A stretch of 64,000 nucleotides of DNA from JBEICQ01 sp046297395. GTDB lineage: Bacteria > Bacteroidota > Bacteroidia > UBA4408. A program made the position numbers and the translations under genes. The notes under the pieces are model-generated. The model searched no databases. It was not told the origin of the DNA and worked only from the letters and a program-made list of their open reading frames with translations. Below are positions 35,624 through 43,927 of this stretch, in pieces (position 1 is the stretch's first letter; every line of letters begins with the position of its first letter). The stretch spans positions 5,594 to 69,593 of the forward strand of contig JBKCNM010000012.1 of the NCBI GenBank assembly GCA_046297395.1, written 5' to 3'.

Positions 35624-36470
35624 GATGCGAGGATTTACGGAACAGGATTGGGATAGCCATGATTCCCAGCACCAATAAGGATGAAATCAGCTTAAGCAAA
35701 ACAGGATCTATCCCCAATGAAAGAGAAAAAGCGAGGATGAACCTAAACAACATGGTGGCCGGAAGCAACATGAACAAACGAATGAGCAAACTTCGTACAC
35801 CAAATGCTTGCAAGAGTGTTTCTGAAATCATGACTGAGCCAAGGCCGGCAATCACGATACCAATGCCCATTCCCATGTCGGCAAATCCATGAAATCTGGC
35901 CACCATGGCACCCGAGAGCGCAGTGAAGCCATTGGCAATCATGAGCCCGGCAATGCGCATACGGCCCGGAAAAATGCCTTGCGATTTAACCATCTGCTCG
36001 GCATGTCCTGTAGCACGCATGGCCAAGCCATAATCGGAATACAACAACCATGATATACCACCCAGACATATCATCAACACAAGCAAATAAATGAACCATG
36101 ACTCAAAAAATGAATCTGCATCGGGACTCAATGGCAAACTCATGTTGGATTTACCCAAAAGGAGTAGGTTGATGCTATAAAGAGCTGTCATCACCAAGAT
36201 GCCTGAGAGCAAGGGTTGAATATTGAGTTTTTCATTGATGATGCCTGTAAGAAATCCGCCCAAGCCTCCTGCAAAAAATGCCAACAGGAGGACGGGGAGT
36301 ATGGGCTGTTCGGTATTTTGCATCATGAGAGCATAAACAACAGCACCCGAGGTAAATGTGCCATCAGTGGTGATATCAGGCAATTTAAAAATTCTCAGTG
36401 TCACAAAAATGCCCAGGCTCATGAGGGCATAGGCAAGTGAAACCTGTATGGCAGCAAGATACATGTCCAT
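35616..36470 (-). CDS. ABC transporter permease (TrpY-like)
   Basis: A 284-residue inner-membrane permease with about eight to nine hydrophobic helices and the GTFTSGAVVYAL and TGHAEQMVKSQGI segments seen in branched-chain/TrpY-type permeases. The ATG at 36470 shares one base with the upstream stop (TGATG); a GTG one codon earlier would give a 4-base overlap. Conserved Gly-rich GFTALSGAMVARFHGFADMGMGIGIVI (about 195-221) is typical of this family. It lies between the binding protein and the ATPase and is translationally coupled to both. Confidence 0.85.
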   Translation of the reverse strand: MDMYLAAIQVSLAYALMSLGIFVTLRIFKLPDITTDGTFTSGAVVYALMMQNTEQPILPVLLLAFFAGGLGGFLTGIINEKLNIQPLLSGILVMTALYSINLLLLGKSNMSLPLSPDADSFFESWFIYLLVLMICLGGISWLLYSDYGLAMRATGHAEQMVKSQGIFPGRMRIAGLMIANGFTALSGAMVARFHGFADMGMGIGIVIAGLGSVMISETLLQAFGVRSLLIRLFMLLPATMLFRFILAFSLSLGIDPVLLKLISSLLVLGIMAIPILFRKSSHHA

Positions 36471-37411
36471 CACATAAGGATCCAGGTGCTATCGGCCTGC
36501 AATTTAAAATGTGCAGCTTTTTTGCGGTTCATCATCTTTATCCGTCCTTTCAGCAGCACAGGCTTGGGTAAAACGGAGGGATTTTTTAAATAGGCTGCCA
36601 TCTGCTCACCCGACTGCTCACCCCAGCGATACATATCGGCTCCGTAGGCTGCGAGCGCACCACGCTTTACCAATCCTGATTCACTGGTAAAGACCGGTAT
36701 ATTCTTTTTGTCGCAGGTTCTAATGATGGTTTCAAAGGCAGCAAAAACCGAATTGTCCGGCAAAGCAAAAAAAGCATCGGGTGACTCCTGTAGCATGGAG
36801 AGCATGGCCTGCTGCACCTCTGATGATTGATTGATGCCACGACTGGTTAAGTTGATATGCAGGGCTTCACAGAGCACTTGCATTCTTTTGAGTGCAAGCA
36901 CCGATTGTACTTCAGCCAAGTTGTATAATACAGCCAAAGATTGGATACCCGGCACGAGTGTTTTCATCAGCATCACCGAAGTATCGATGTAATCCTGAGT
37001 TTCGTAAACACCAAAAAGCTGTTTGGGATAATGAAGACTGTCCTTACACAAACCGGCAAGCACAGGTTCAGGAGAAACCATCATGCATACGGGAATGCCT
37101 TTTCCGTGCTGCACAGCTGTGATGGTGCTTACGGTGGGATTAGTGGCAATGGCAGTGACCTGAGCGGATGTAAAATAATCGCAGGCCTGCACCAGCGTTG
37201 GCACATCGCCCTGGGCATTGCGGTATTCAATGGAAAAATCATTTTTCCCCGAAACAAAACCATTCGCTGCAAGGGCATCACAAAAACCTTTGTGAGCCTG
37301 TTCGAGAGTTTCGTCCTTAAATGCATCCAGAAAACCCACTGTAATGCCTTTTCTTGGACTTTGACAGGAGACTTGGAAGAGGATGACAGAAAGAAAAAAA
37401 AGTCGGCGCAT
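36470..37411 (-). CDS. ABC transporter substrate-binding lipoprotein (PF04392 type)
   Basis: A 313-residue lipoprotein from the ATG at 37411 (MRRLFFLSVILFQVSC); an ATG two codons upstream is equally possible. The lipobox ends at the Cys at about residue 16, so it should be tethered to a membrane. The mature part matches the ABC_sub_bind family: ITVGFLDAFKDETLEQAHKGFCDALAANGF, AIATNPTVSTITAVQHGKGIPVCMMV, KNIPVFTSESGLVKRGALAAYGADMYRWGEQSGEQMAAYL. These bind small ligands such as tryptophan or purine-like compounds in related systems. First gene of the importer operon; a -7 element lies 20 bases upstream. Confidence 0.86.
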   Translation of the reverse strand: MRRLFFLSVILFQVSCQSPRKGITVGFLDAFKDETLEQAHKGFCDALAANGFVSGKNDFSIEYRNAQGDVPTLVQACDYFTSAQVTAIATNPTVSTITAVQHGKGIPVCMMVSPEPVLAGLCKDSLHYPKQLFGVYETQDYIDTSVMLMKTLVPGIQSLAVLYNLAEVQSVLALKRMQVLCEALHINLTSRGINQSSEVQQAMLSMLQESPDAFFALPDNSVFAAFETIIRTCDKKNIPVFTSESGLVKRGALAAYGADMYRWGEQSGEQMAAYLKNPSVLPKPVLLKGRIKMMNRKKAAHFKLQADSTWILM

Positions 37412-37430
37412 GAACATGGTTTGGTTTGCC

Positions 37431-37438
37431 CAAAGTTA
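37431..37438 (-). promoter_or_regulatory. -7 element of the ABC importer operon
   Basis: Read leftward, TAACTTTG, 20 bases before the ATG at 37411. Only a TTG at an atypical 14-base spacing is upstream. Confidence 0.5.
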
Positions 37439-37466
37439 CGATTTGCCATGGACAAGGAGAGATACT

Positions 37467-37497
37467 TTTGAAGGGCGGGAAAAAATCTTTAGGTTTG
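37467..37497 (+). promoter_or_regulatory. Promoter of the threonine dehydrogenase-TSUP-phosphatase operon
   Basis: TTTG (37467-37470), 19 bases, TAGGTTTG (37490-37497); predicted start of transcription about 10 bases before the ATG at 37514. Confidence 0.7.
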
Positions 37498-37513
37498 AGC
37501 CATACAAAACAAC

Positions 37514-38479
37514 ATGTCTGAAAAAGGAAGCATCCTGGTCATCGGTTCCAGTGGACAAATTGGTGCTGAACTGGTACAAAAACTCCGCGAAATGCATGGC
37601 CGCGAACAAGTCATTGCATCCGATATCAAAGATCTTAGTAAAGAAGAAATCAGGGAATTTGCACCTTATGAAACCCTGAATGTGCTCAACGCAAAAAGGC
37701 TTTTTGAGGTTATTAGAAAATACGATGTCAAGGAAGTGTACCTGCTGGCAGCACTGCTTAGTGCCACAGCAGAAAAGAGTCCCATGTTTGCATGGGACCT
37801 CAACATGAACGGTTTGTTTCATGTGCTTGATCTTGCCAGAGAGGGATATATCAAAAAAGTGTACTGGCCCAGTTCCATTGCGGTGTTTGGCCCCACAACG
37901 CCCCGAGAGCATACGCCCCAGTTTACCGTGATGGAGCCCAATACTGTTTATGGCATTTCTAAACTTGCAGGTGAAAGATGGTGTGAATACTATCATAACA
38001 GATACCATGTAGATGTGCGCTCCCTGCGTTATCCGGGATTGATTGGCTGGAAAACAGCTCCTGGAGGCGGAACCACCGATTATGCCGTGCATATCTTTCA
38101 TGAAGCCCTTAAGAACGGAAAGTACACCAGTTTTTTGAGCAGCCAAACCATGCTTCCCATGATGTATATGGACGATGCCATCAGGGCCACCATTGAACTG
38201 ATGTACAGCGACGCCGAAAAAATAAAAATACGGAGCAGTTATAATTTGTCGGGGATGAGCTTTACGCCGGAGGAGCTGGCAGGCATCATCAAAAAAAGTA
38301 TCCCATCATTCACTATTGATTATTCGCCGGATTACCGGCAGGCCATTGCAGACAGCTGGCCCGGAAGTATTGACGACAGTGTTGCCCGGGAGCATTGGGG
38401 ATGGAAACCTGCATACGGAACAAAAGCACTTTGTGAAGTGATGATGAAAAATCTTACACCCCTCTACGCTCCTGCCTGA
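37514..38479 (+). CDS. NAD-dependent epimerase/dehydratase-type L-threonine 3-dehydrogenase
   Basis: A 321-residue short-chain dehydrogenase-like enzyme of the UDP-galactose-epimerase fold. The Rossmann motif is VIGSSGQIGAELVQKL (about 9-24), the catalytic Ser region is WPSSIAVFGP and the Y-x-x-x-K is YGISK (about 137-141). The set LLAALLSATAEKSP, SLRYPGLIGWKTAPGGGTTDYAVHIFHEAL and LPMMYMDDAIRATI is that of the SDR-type threonine 3-dehydrogenase, which makes 2-amino-3-oxobutyrate for glycine formation. No KBL gene is adjacent. Its stop and the next start share one base (TGATG). Confidence 0.9.
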   Translation: MSEKGSILVIGSSGQIGAELVQKLREMHGREQVIASDIKDLSKEEIREFAPYETLNVLNAKRLFEVIRKYDVKEVYLLAALLSATAEKSPMFAWDLNMNGLFHVLDLAREGYIKKVYWPSSIAVFGPTTPREHTPQFTVMEPNTVYGISKLAGERWCEYYHNRYHVDVRSLRYPGLIGWKTAPGGGTTDYAVHIFHEALKNGKYTSFLSSQTMLPMMYMDDAIRATIELMYSDAEKIKIRSSYNLSGMSFTPEELAGIIKKSIPSFTIDYSPDYRQAIADSWPGSIDDSVAREHWGWKPAYGTKALCEVMMKNLTPLYAPA

Positions 38480-39231
38480 TGATATATTTCCTGGCCATTG
38501 TCATTGGCATTGTGCTTGGATTCATGGGAAGCGGAGGAAGTATCCTTACACTTCCGGTATTGGTTTATATTGGTCATTTTTCTCCCGTAGAAGCCATTCC
38601 CATCTCTCTTGTAGTGGTTGGTATAGCTGCTCTATCAGGAGCTATTCAGCAAGCCATTAAAGGCCATTTTGATTTCCGCGCTGTTTGGCAATTTACCCTT
38701 CCCTCTCTCCTAGCTGTAAGCCTCACCAGAAAATATCTTTTTCCTGCCATTCCTCAAGAAATTTGGGGCCTCAGCAAAGATGGGTTTCTCATGTATTTTT
38801 TTGCGTTTTTGGTAATGGCTTCTGCCATGAGTATGCTGGTGAAAAAAAAAACCTTAAAGACAAATGATGGAATTGGATACTTCAGGTTTTATGGTGCAGG
38901 ATTACTCACCGGTCTTATCACGGGGATGGTGGGTGCTGGTGCAGGATTTATCATTGTTCCGGCACTCGTAATAGCCGGTAAACTACCTCTGAAAACAGCG
39001 ATGGGAAGCTCACTCCTCATCATTAGCATCAATTGTTTGGGGGGACTTGTTGTTCAACCCCTTCCAAAAGCACAACTGTTTATTCTTATTTTTTCAGGGT
39101 TAATAGTTGGTGGAAGTTTTGTTGGTGTTTGGCTCAACAACAAGATAGATGCAGTCCATTTAAAAAAATATTTCGGATATTTCCTGTTGCTAATGTCGGT
39201 ACTGATATTAATTGGTGAATGGAAAAAATGA
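38479..39231 (+). CDS. TSUP family (TauE/SafE) membrane carrier
   Basis: A 250-residue inner-membrane protein with about eight hydrophobic helices. The two half-repeats typical of TauE/SafE carriers are visible: GFMGSGGSILTLPVLVYIGHFSPVEA-like near residue 14 and GMVGAGAGFIIVPALVIAGKLPLKTAMGSSL near residue 153. Family members export sulfite, sulfoacetate or related anions, or carry other sulfur compounds; the substrate here is unknown. It is coupled to the dehydrogenase upstream by a one-base overlap and to the phosphatase gene downstream by a four-base overlap. Confidence 0.9.
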   Translation: MIYFLAIVIGIVLGFMGSGGSILTLPVLVYIGHFSPVEAIPISLVVVGIAALSGAIQQAIKGHFDFRAVWQFTLPSLLAVSLTRKYLFPAIPQEIWGLSKDGFLMYFFAFLVMASAMSMLVKKKTLKTNDGIGYFRFYGAGLLTGLITGMVGAGAGFIIVPALVIAGKLPLKTAMGSSLLIISINCLGGLVVQPLPKAQLFILIFSGLIVGGSFVGVWLNNKIDAVHLKKYFGYFLLLMSVLILIGEWKK

Positions 39232-41318
39232 ACAACAAATGCGCTTGTAAATTTTGTTTACAATTCCTCAATCTCCTTTTGTTTGTTTTTTTTTCAAAAG
39301 GGTATTCCTCACATGCTGCGCCTGTTGATGGTAGCACCAAGCAATCATTACAGATAAGTCTCTACATAGATAAAGACAGAAAAATACACCCCGAAAATAT
39401 ACTATCATTCCCTAAAGTCCTGCTCAAAAAAGAAGTACCAAGTCTTGGTTTTTATGACGGAGCCATCTGGCTGTCCTTTAGTATAAATGCCGATGAGTGG
39501 CCTGAGGAAAAACAATTGATGTTTAAAAATCCTAACTTGGATAACATTCAACTATATCGCAGAATACATACTGAAAAAAAATTTAGCCTTAAGGAAGAAA
39601 CAGGAGACATGCTGCCATATTCATTAAGGAAAATATGGCATCACCGAATGATTCTTACGCTAGAAAAACCTGCCGGAAAAAGCTTTGAGTATTTAGTGAG
39701 AATTGACAATCATGGCGATCAATTTTTTGTTCCTTTTGTAATTGGTACCAAAGAGGAAATTGCATCATCTGATTATTCCGAGCAGTTTATCAATGGCAGC
39801 TATCTGGGTTTACTAATTTTTATAATTCTGCTCAACCTCTTTATCATCCTTTTTGTAAAGGATTATGAAAACATATACTATTTGCTTTATCTGCTTTCTT
39901 TTCTCTTTTTGCAACTTGCACTCAGCGGATATTCCTTTCAATGGTTCTGGCCCGAGCATCCCTGGTGGCACAACCGCTCCTTGCCATTTTTTGCTTCCTT
40001 GGCGGTATTGTTCATGGCAAATTTTACCACGCACTTTCTGCAACTAAAAAACTTCCTACCTAAGGTTCATCAATTTTTTATCATCAGCGGAGTAGTGCTT
40101 GGCATCAACGCATTTCTTGCGCTTGTGCCGGGTTTGTTTTTTTATCGAACATCAATCCTTATAGTGAATGTTTTAACGCTTTTGCTTAACATGTTTATCC
40201 TTCCGGTCGCATGGATCATTTTAAATAAAAATTACAAACCGGCAAGGTTTTATCTCTTGGCTTTTTCATCGCTCATTGTAGTCGTTTTTATCTTCGTATT
40301 CCGCAATTTCGGAGTCGTTCCGAGCAATGCATTTACGGACTATAGTCTTCAATGGGGTTCAGCCATTGAAGTGATTTTACTCACATTTGCAGTGATTGAT
40401 AAGTTTAAATCTTTTAAGGATACAGCACTCGAAAAAGCTAATGAAATCAATGTCCTCAAAAGCACCCAGAACAAGATGCTCGAACAACAAGTGAAAGCCC
40501 GCACAGCAGAAATTGAGGAACAGAAAGAGAGGATTGAAGAAAAAAACAAATCTATTCTCGATAGCATCAACTACTCCCTTCGTATTCAACAGAGCATGTT
40601 GCCGGGAAAAAAGCAATTAGATGATTGTTTAACTAACTATTTTGTTTTGTACCTGCCAAAGGATATTGTGGCGGGAGATTTTTACTGGACCCAAGAAATC
40701 GTGATTGAAGCAAGCACCTATGTGGGGGTGGCTGTTGCAGATTGCACAGGACATGGCGTGCCCGGTGCACTTGTGAGCATGGTATGCGCAGCAGCATTAA
40801 ACAGGGCATTTATCGAAGACCGAATTACCCAACCTGCAAAACTTCTGGAAAGAGCAAGAGACTTGGTCAGCGAAAACCTAAAGAGTGATCATGAAGACAT
40901 CAAAGATGGGATGGATATTTCTTTGCTGGTAATAGAAAAAGAAACAGGAAAAATATACTGGTCGGGTGCCAATAACCCCATATGGATAGCCCGAGAAACA
41001 GGGATAGAAAAAATCAAAGCCGACAAGCAACCGGTTGGTTTTGATGAACAGAAAATGCCCTTTACCAATCATGAAGTGTTTGTGAATGCAGGAGAAATGG
41101 TGTATTTGTTTTCAGATGGATTCGCTGACCAATTTGGTGGAAAAGACAACAAAAAATATACATACAAAAGATTGGAGAATTTACTGTATTCGGTAAAAAG
41201 TTTATCCACAGACACACAAAAAGAAGTGCTAATCAAAGCTTTTGAGGAATGGAAAGGCGATGAGGAGCAAACCGATGATGTATGTATGATTGGCATCAGG
41301 CCATTTACAGTGGGATGA
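39228..41318 (+). CDS. 7TM receptor (7TMR-DISM) with SpoIIE-type PP2C phosphatase domain
   Basis: A 696-residue membrane signalling protein. The ATG at 39228 makes an ATGA overlap with the TSUP stop and is preferred to 39219. Signal-like hydrophobic N-terminus, an extracytoplasmic 7TMR-DISMED2-like beta domain (about 35-175; LGFYDGAIWLSFSI, FKNPNLDNIQLYRR), seven helices (about 190-395), a coiled coil (about 405-455; KARTAEIEEQKERIEEKNKS) and a SpoIIE/PP2C phosphatase (about 465-690) with metal-binding motifs DIVAGDFYW, VADCTGHGVPGALVSM and LFSDGFADQFGG. Such proteins sense an extracellular ligand and dephosphorylate a partner, often an anti-sigma antagonist; no such partner is encoded nearby. 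Confidence 0.92.
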   Translation: MNNKCACKFCLQFLNLLLFVFFSKGYSSHAAPVDGSTKQSLQISLYIDKDRKIHPENILSFPKVLLKKEVPSLGFYDGAIWLSFSINADEWPEEKQLMFKNPNLDNIQLYRRIHTEKKFSLKEETGDMLPYSLRKIWHHRMILTLEKPAGKSFEYLVRIDNHGDQFFVPFVIGTKEEIASSDYSEQFINGSYLGLLIFIILLNLFIILFVKDYENIYYLLYLLSFLFLQLALSGYSFQWFWPEHPWWHNRSLPFFASLAVLFMANFTTHFLQLKNFLPKVHQFFIISGVVLGINAFLALVPGLFFYRTSILIVNVLTLLLNMFILPVAWIILNKNYKPARFYLLAFSSLIVVVFIFVFRNFGVVPSNAFTDYSLQWGSAIEVILLTFAVIDKFKSFKDTALEKANEINVLKSTQNKMLEQQVKARTAEIEEQKERIEEKNKSILDSINYSLRIQQSMLPGKKQLDDCLTNYFVLYLPKDIVAGDFYWTQEIVIEASTYVGVAVADCTGHGVPGALVSMVCAAALNRAFIEDRITQPAKLLERARDLVSENLKSDHEDIKDGMDISLLVIEKETGKIYWSGANNPIWIARETGIEKIKADKQPVGFDEQKMPFTNHEVFVNAGEMVYLFSDGFADQFGGKDNKKYTYKRLENLLYSVKSLSTDTQKEVLIKAFEEWKGDEEQTDDVCMIGIRPFTVG

Positions 41319-41430
41319 ACAAATAAAAGTAACGGCAATCATCTCTCTTTTATCGATTGAGTTCATGAATTTAATTTTATTAAAGAGATTTTTTACTTAT
41401 CAGAAAAAGTAACATCAGCAACGCAAATGA

Positions 41431-41524
41431 TTCCGTTAGGGATTGCAGCGTTTACTTTTTTGCGGGGCAAAAAAGTTTGAGCGGAAAGCCCGGCGCTGCA
41501 TGCCTTGCAGGCAGCGCAACGGCC
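41431..41524 (+). other. Folded intergenic element (two strong hairpins), candidate structured repeat or RNA
   Basis: Between the phosphatase gene and a convergent glycosyltransferase gene. A perfect 10-base-pair stem, ACTTTTTTGC (41454-41463), loop GGG, GCAAAAAAGT (41467-41476), is followed by GAGCGGAAAGCCCGG and then a GCGCTGC (41493-41499)/GCAGCGC (41511-41517) stem with an inner TGC/GCA extension. Preceding it is GTTAGGGATTGCAGCG. From memory, similar AGCGGAAAGCCCGG-hairpin elements are scattered between genes in Bacteroidota, but I cannot verify that here. No open frame. Confidence 0.5.
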
Positions 41525-41558
41525 AAAATAATGACCTTAAAAGAAGTAGGATAAGAAA

Positions 41559-43187
41559 TTAGTGTGTAGCAGGTTGACGACAAAAGAAGACAAATCCTCC
41601 GCGGCTCCCGGTCTTTTTGAATTCCGGAAATTGATCCATCTCCTGCACTTTGTTGATGCGTGTTACCAAGTGCACAGGCTTGTCTATCGCACCCTTTAGC
41701 AACCAGTCGTTATCGCTGCTCTCAGGCCGTTCACCAAAAGGTTTACGGAAGTAAAAATACTGGGCGTAACTTTTAAAACCGTAAGTAGTTACATAAACCT
41801 GCTTGCCTTGCAAGGAACGGTAAAATTGTATGGCCGATCCCTGCGAATGTTCTTCCACCCTGGGAACAACAACCACAAGCAGCAATGTAAAAACAAAGGC
41901 GTTGGCAATAAATAATCCATGCAAAAAAAAACGAGAAGAATTTTTGCAATAATTCATGAAGAAATACACCGAGGAAACGAAAAAAAACACCCCCGCAAGC
42001 CATTCGTATCCCAGCCATCGAACAGGCAAAAGGAGCGCTTCAACCGCAAATGGATCGCGTATGTATGGAATCAGAAAATGTTTGAAATACCCAATCATGG
42101 GAAGGAGAACAAAAGCAAGCCCAAATAAAAAAGCCACGATAAAATACATCCACTTTACTGCTTTGTTGTGTGTGATTCCCCTCTCTAAGGAAAGTGCAGC
42201 GATAAAAGACAATGGGAGATAGCACATGGAGGAGTAATGCACAATTTTGGTACTCACAAGGCTAAAGAGAATAAGTACCACCCAGAAAAGGGCTTGCATC
42301 CATCCTTCGAAACGATGAAGGGCAGTATGATTGTCTTTTTTACGAAGCAGGGAGGGAAAGGCAAACTGAGCGATGGGAAAACACCCAAAAAACAAAACTC
42401 CAAAGTGGTAATAAAATGGTTGCCCATGGGTGGCAACAGGCTGTGTAAGTAATTCTATCTGATAAGAAATAAATTGTTTGATGAACCAAGTTCCGTTTTG
42501 GATAATTTCATAGGCATACCATGCAGATGAAACCAGCAGCAGAACAAACCCAAAAGCCATGTATTGAAACCATCGGATATTTTTTACATAGGGAGTCCGA
42601 AAGAACTGAAAGGCCACTGTAAGAAAAAGGATTAGAAAACCTACGGGACCTTTGGTCAGCACGGCAAGGCCGGCAAACAATCCTGAGAGCAGCGGATGCC
42701 ATGATGTAATTTTGTTTTCCTCAGTGGCTCTGATAAAAAAGTAAAGTGAGAGGAAAATAAACAGGCTAAATACCGGATCGATAATTCCGGAAGTAAAATA
42801 AAAATGAGGGAGTAACGAACCCAGGTAACAAAGCGACCACAATCTGCCAAAGGCAGGAGAATTGATTTTGGCACCTATGGAATAGAGCAACTGAAGGGTG
42901 ATGATACCGGTGATGGCATTGGGCAACCTTGCAGCAAAATCAGAAATGCCAAAGGCTTTCATGCACAACACCTGCATCCAGAAAAAGAGTGGAGGTTTTT
43001 CCCAGAAGGGTTTGTAATCAATTTGCACACGGGTAAAGTTGCCTGAGGCAATCATTTCGCGGGCCGATTCAGCGAAATTGATTTCATCCCAATCAAAGAG
43101 ATGAACGATTCCAAGAAAAGGCAAAAAACAGAGCGCGCTGATGAGCAATAGCCATGTCCTGAAATATTGCTCAAACAAATTTTTCAT
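41559..43187 (-). CDS. GT39/ArnT-like membrane glycosyltransferase
   Basis: A 542-residue inner-membrane protein with about eleven helices. The first loop carries FDWDEINFAESAREMIASGNF, with the Asp-Glu pair and E-x-A-R-E-M typical of ArnT/PMT-like GT39 enzymes; KPFWEKPPLFFWMQVLCMKAFG then matches their substrate-loop pattern, and NAITGIITLQLLYSIG and LAVLTKGPVGFLILF follow as in bacterial members. It should move a sugar from an undecaprenyl-phosphate donor. The GT2 gene just upstream (4-base overlap) encodes a plausible maker of that donor. The soluble C-terminal part ends HLVTRINKVQEMDQF, then a short tail. Acceptor unknown (lipid A, glycan or protein). Confidence 0.85.
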   Translation of the reverse strand: MKNLFEQYFRTWLLLISALCFLPFLGIVHLFDWDEINFAESAREMIASGNFTRVQIDYKPFWEKPPLFFWMQVLCMKAFGISDFAARLPNAITGIITLQLLYSIGAKINSPAFGRLWSLCYLGSLLPHFYFTSGIIDPVFSLFIFLSLYFFIRATEENKITSWHPLLSGLFAGLAVLTKGPVGFLILFLTVAFQFFRTPYVKNIRWFQYMAFGFVLLLVSSAWYAYEIIQNGTWFIKQFISYQIELLTQPVATHGQPFYYHFGVLFFGCFPIAQFAFPSLLRKKDNHTALHRFEGWMQALFWVVLILFSLVSTKIVHYSSMCYLPLSFIAALSLERGITHNKAVKWMYFIVAFLFGLAFVLLPMIGYFKHFLIPYIRDPFAVEALLLPVRWLGYEWLAGVFFFVSSVYFFMNYCKNSSRFFLHGLFIANAFVFTLLLVVVVPRVEEHSQGSAIQFYRSLQGKQVYVTTYGFKSYAQYFYFRKPFGERPESSDNDWLLKGAIDKPVHLVTRINKVQEMDQFPEFKKTGSRGGFVFFCRQPATH

Positions 43188-43927
43188 TCGTAGTGCTTCT
43201 TGCCGTTGAGCAATCCCATCCTCACCAAAAAGTATGTAAATGATACCCTGAGCACACCCAATCCGTAAATGGTACTGCGCTTAAAGTTGATGGAAGAGGC
43301 TTCCGGAAAATATTTGGTGGGGCAGGTAACTTCACCGATTTCGTGTCCGTGATAAAATATCTGTGCAACGATTTCGCTGTCAAAAACAAAATCATCCGAG
43401 TTGCGGTGGAAATTCATTTGTTTCAATACATCTCCTCTGAAAGCCCTGAAGCCTGTGTGATACTCTGAAAGTTTTTGTCCCATGAGTAGGTTCTGCATCA
43501 AGGTGAGGAAACGGTTTGCAATGTATTTATATACGGGCATTCCCCCTTTGAGTGCACCTTTGCCGAGAATGCGGGAAGCAAACACCACAGGATAAAGTCC
43601 GTTGGCGATGATGCTTACCATGGCATGAATGAGCTTGGGTGTGTATTGGTAATCGGGATGCAACATCACGATGATGTCGGCATGGAGTTCGATGGCTTTG
43701 GCGTAGCAGGTTTTTTGGTTGCCACCATACCCCCGGTTGTTGCTGTGCTGCATGATATGGGCAATACCGAGTTCTTTGGCCACAGATACCGTATTGTCTG
43801 AACTTTTGTCATCGGTGAGAACCACTTCATCCACGATATCGAATGGAATTTCGTTATAGGTGGCGCGTAATGTGGATGCGGCGTTATAGGCCGGAAGGAT
43901 GACGATGACTTTTTTTCCTGCGAACAT
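43184..43927 (-). CDS. Family 2 glycosyltransferase, polyprenyl-phosphate sugar synthase-like
   Basis: A 247-residue GT-A enzyme from the ATG at 43927 (MFAGKKVIVILPAYNA). Seen are VILPAYNAASTL (nucleotide-binding strand), EVVLTDDKSSDNT (first acidic motif), GYGGNQKTCYAKAIE and MLHPDYQY (the D-x-D-like metal site), then GMPVYKYIANRFLT and YHTGFRAF as in dolichol-phosphate mannose/glucose synthase-like GT2 proteins. It probably charges undecaprenyl phosphate with a sugar for the GT39 enzyme encoded next. Its start lies inside the end of the PHP gene (44-base overlap) and its stop overlaps the GT39 start by 4 bases. Confidence 0.88.
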   Translation of the reverse strand: MFAGKKVIVILPAYNAASTLRATYNEIPFDIVDEVVLTDDKSSDNTVSVAKELGIAHIMQHSNNRGYGGNQKTCYAKAIELHADIIVMLHPDYQYTPKLIHAMVSIIANGLYPVVFASRILGKGALKGGMPVYKYIANRFLTLMQNLLMGQKLSEYHTGFRAFRGDVLKQMNFHRNSDDFVFDSEIVAQIFYHGHEIGEVTCPTKYFPEASSINFKRSTIYGLGVLRVSFTYFLVRMGLLNGKKHYE

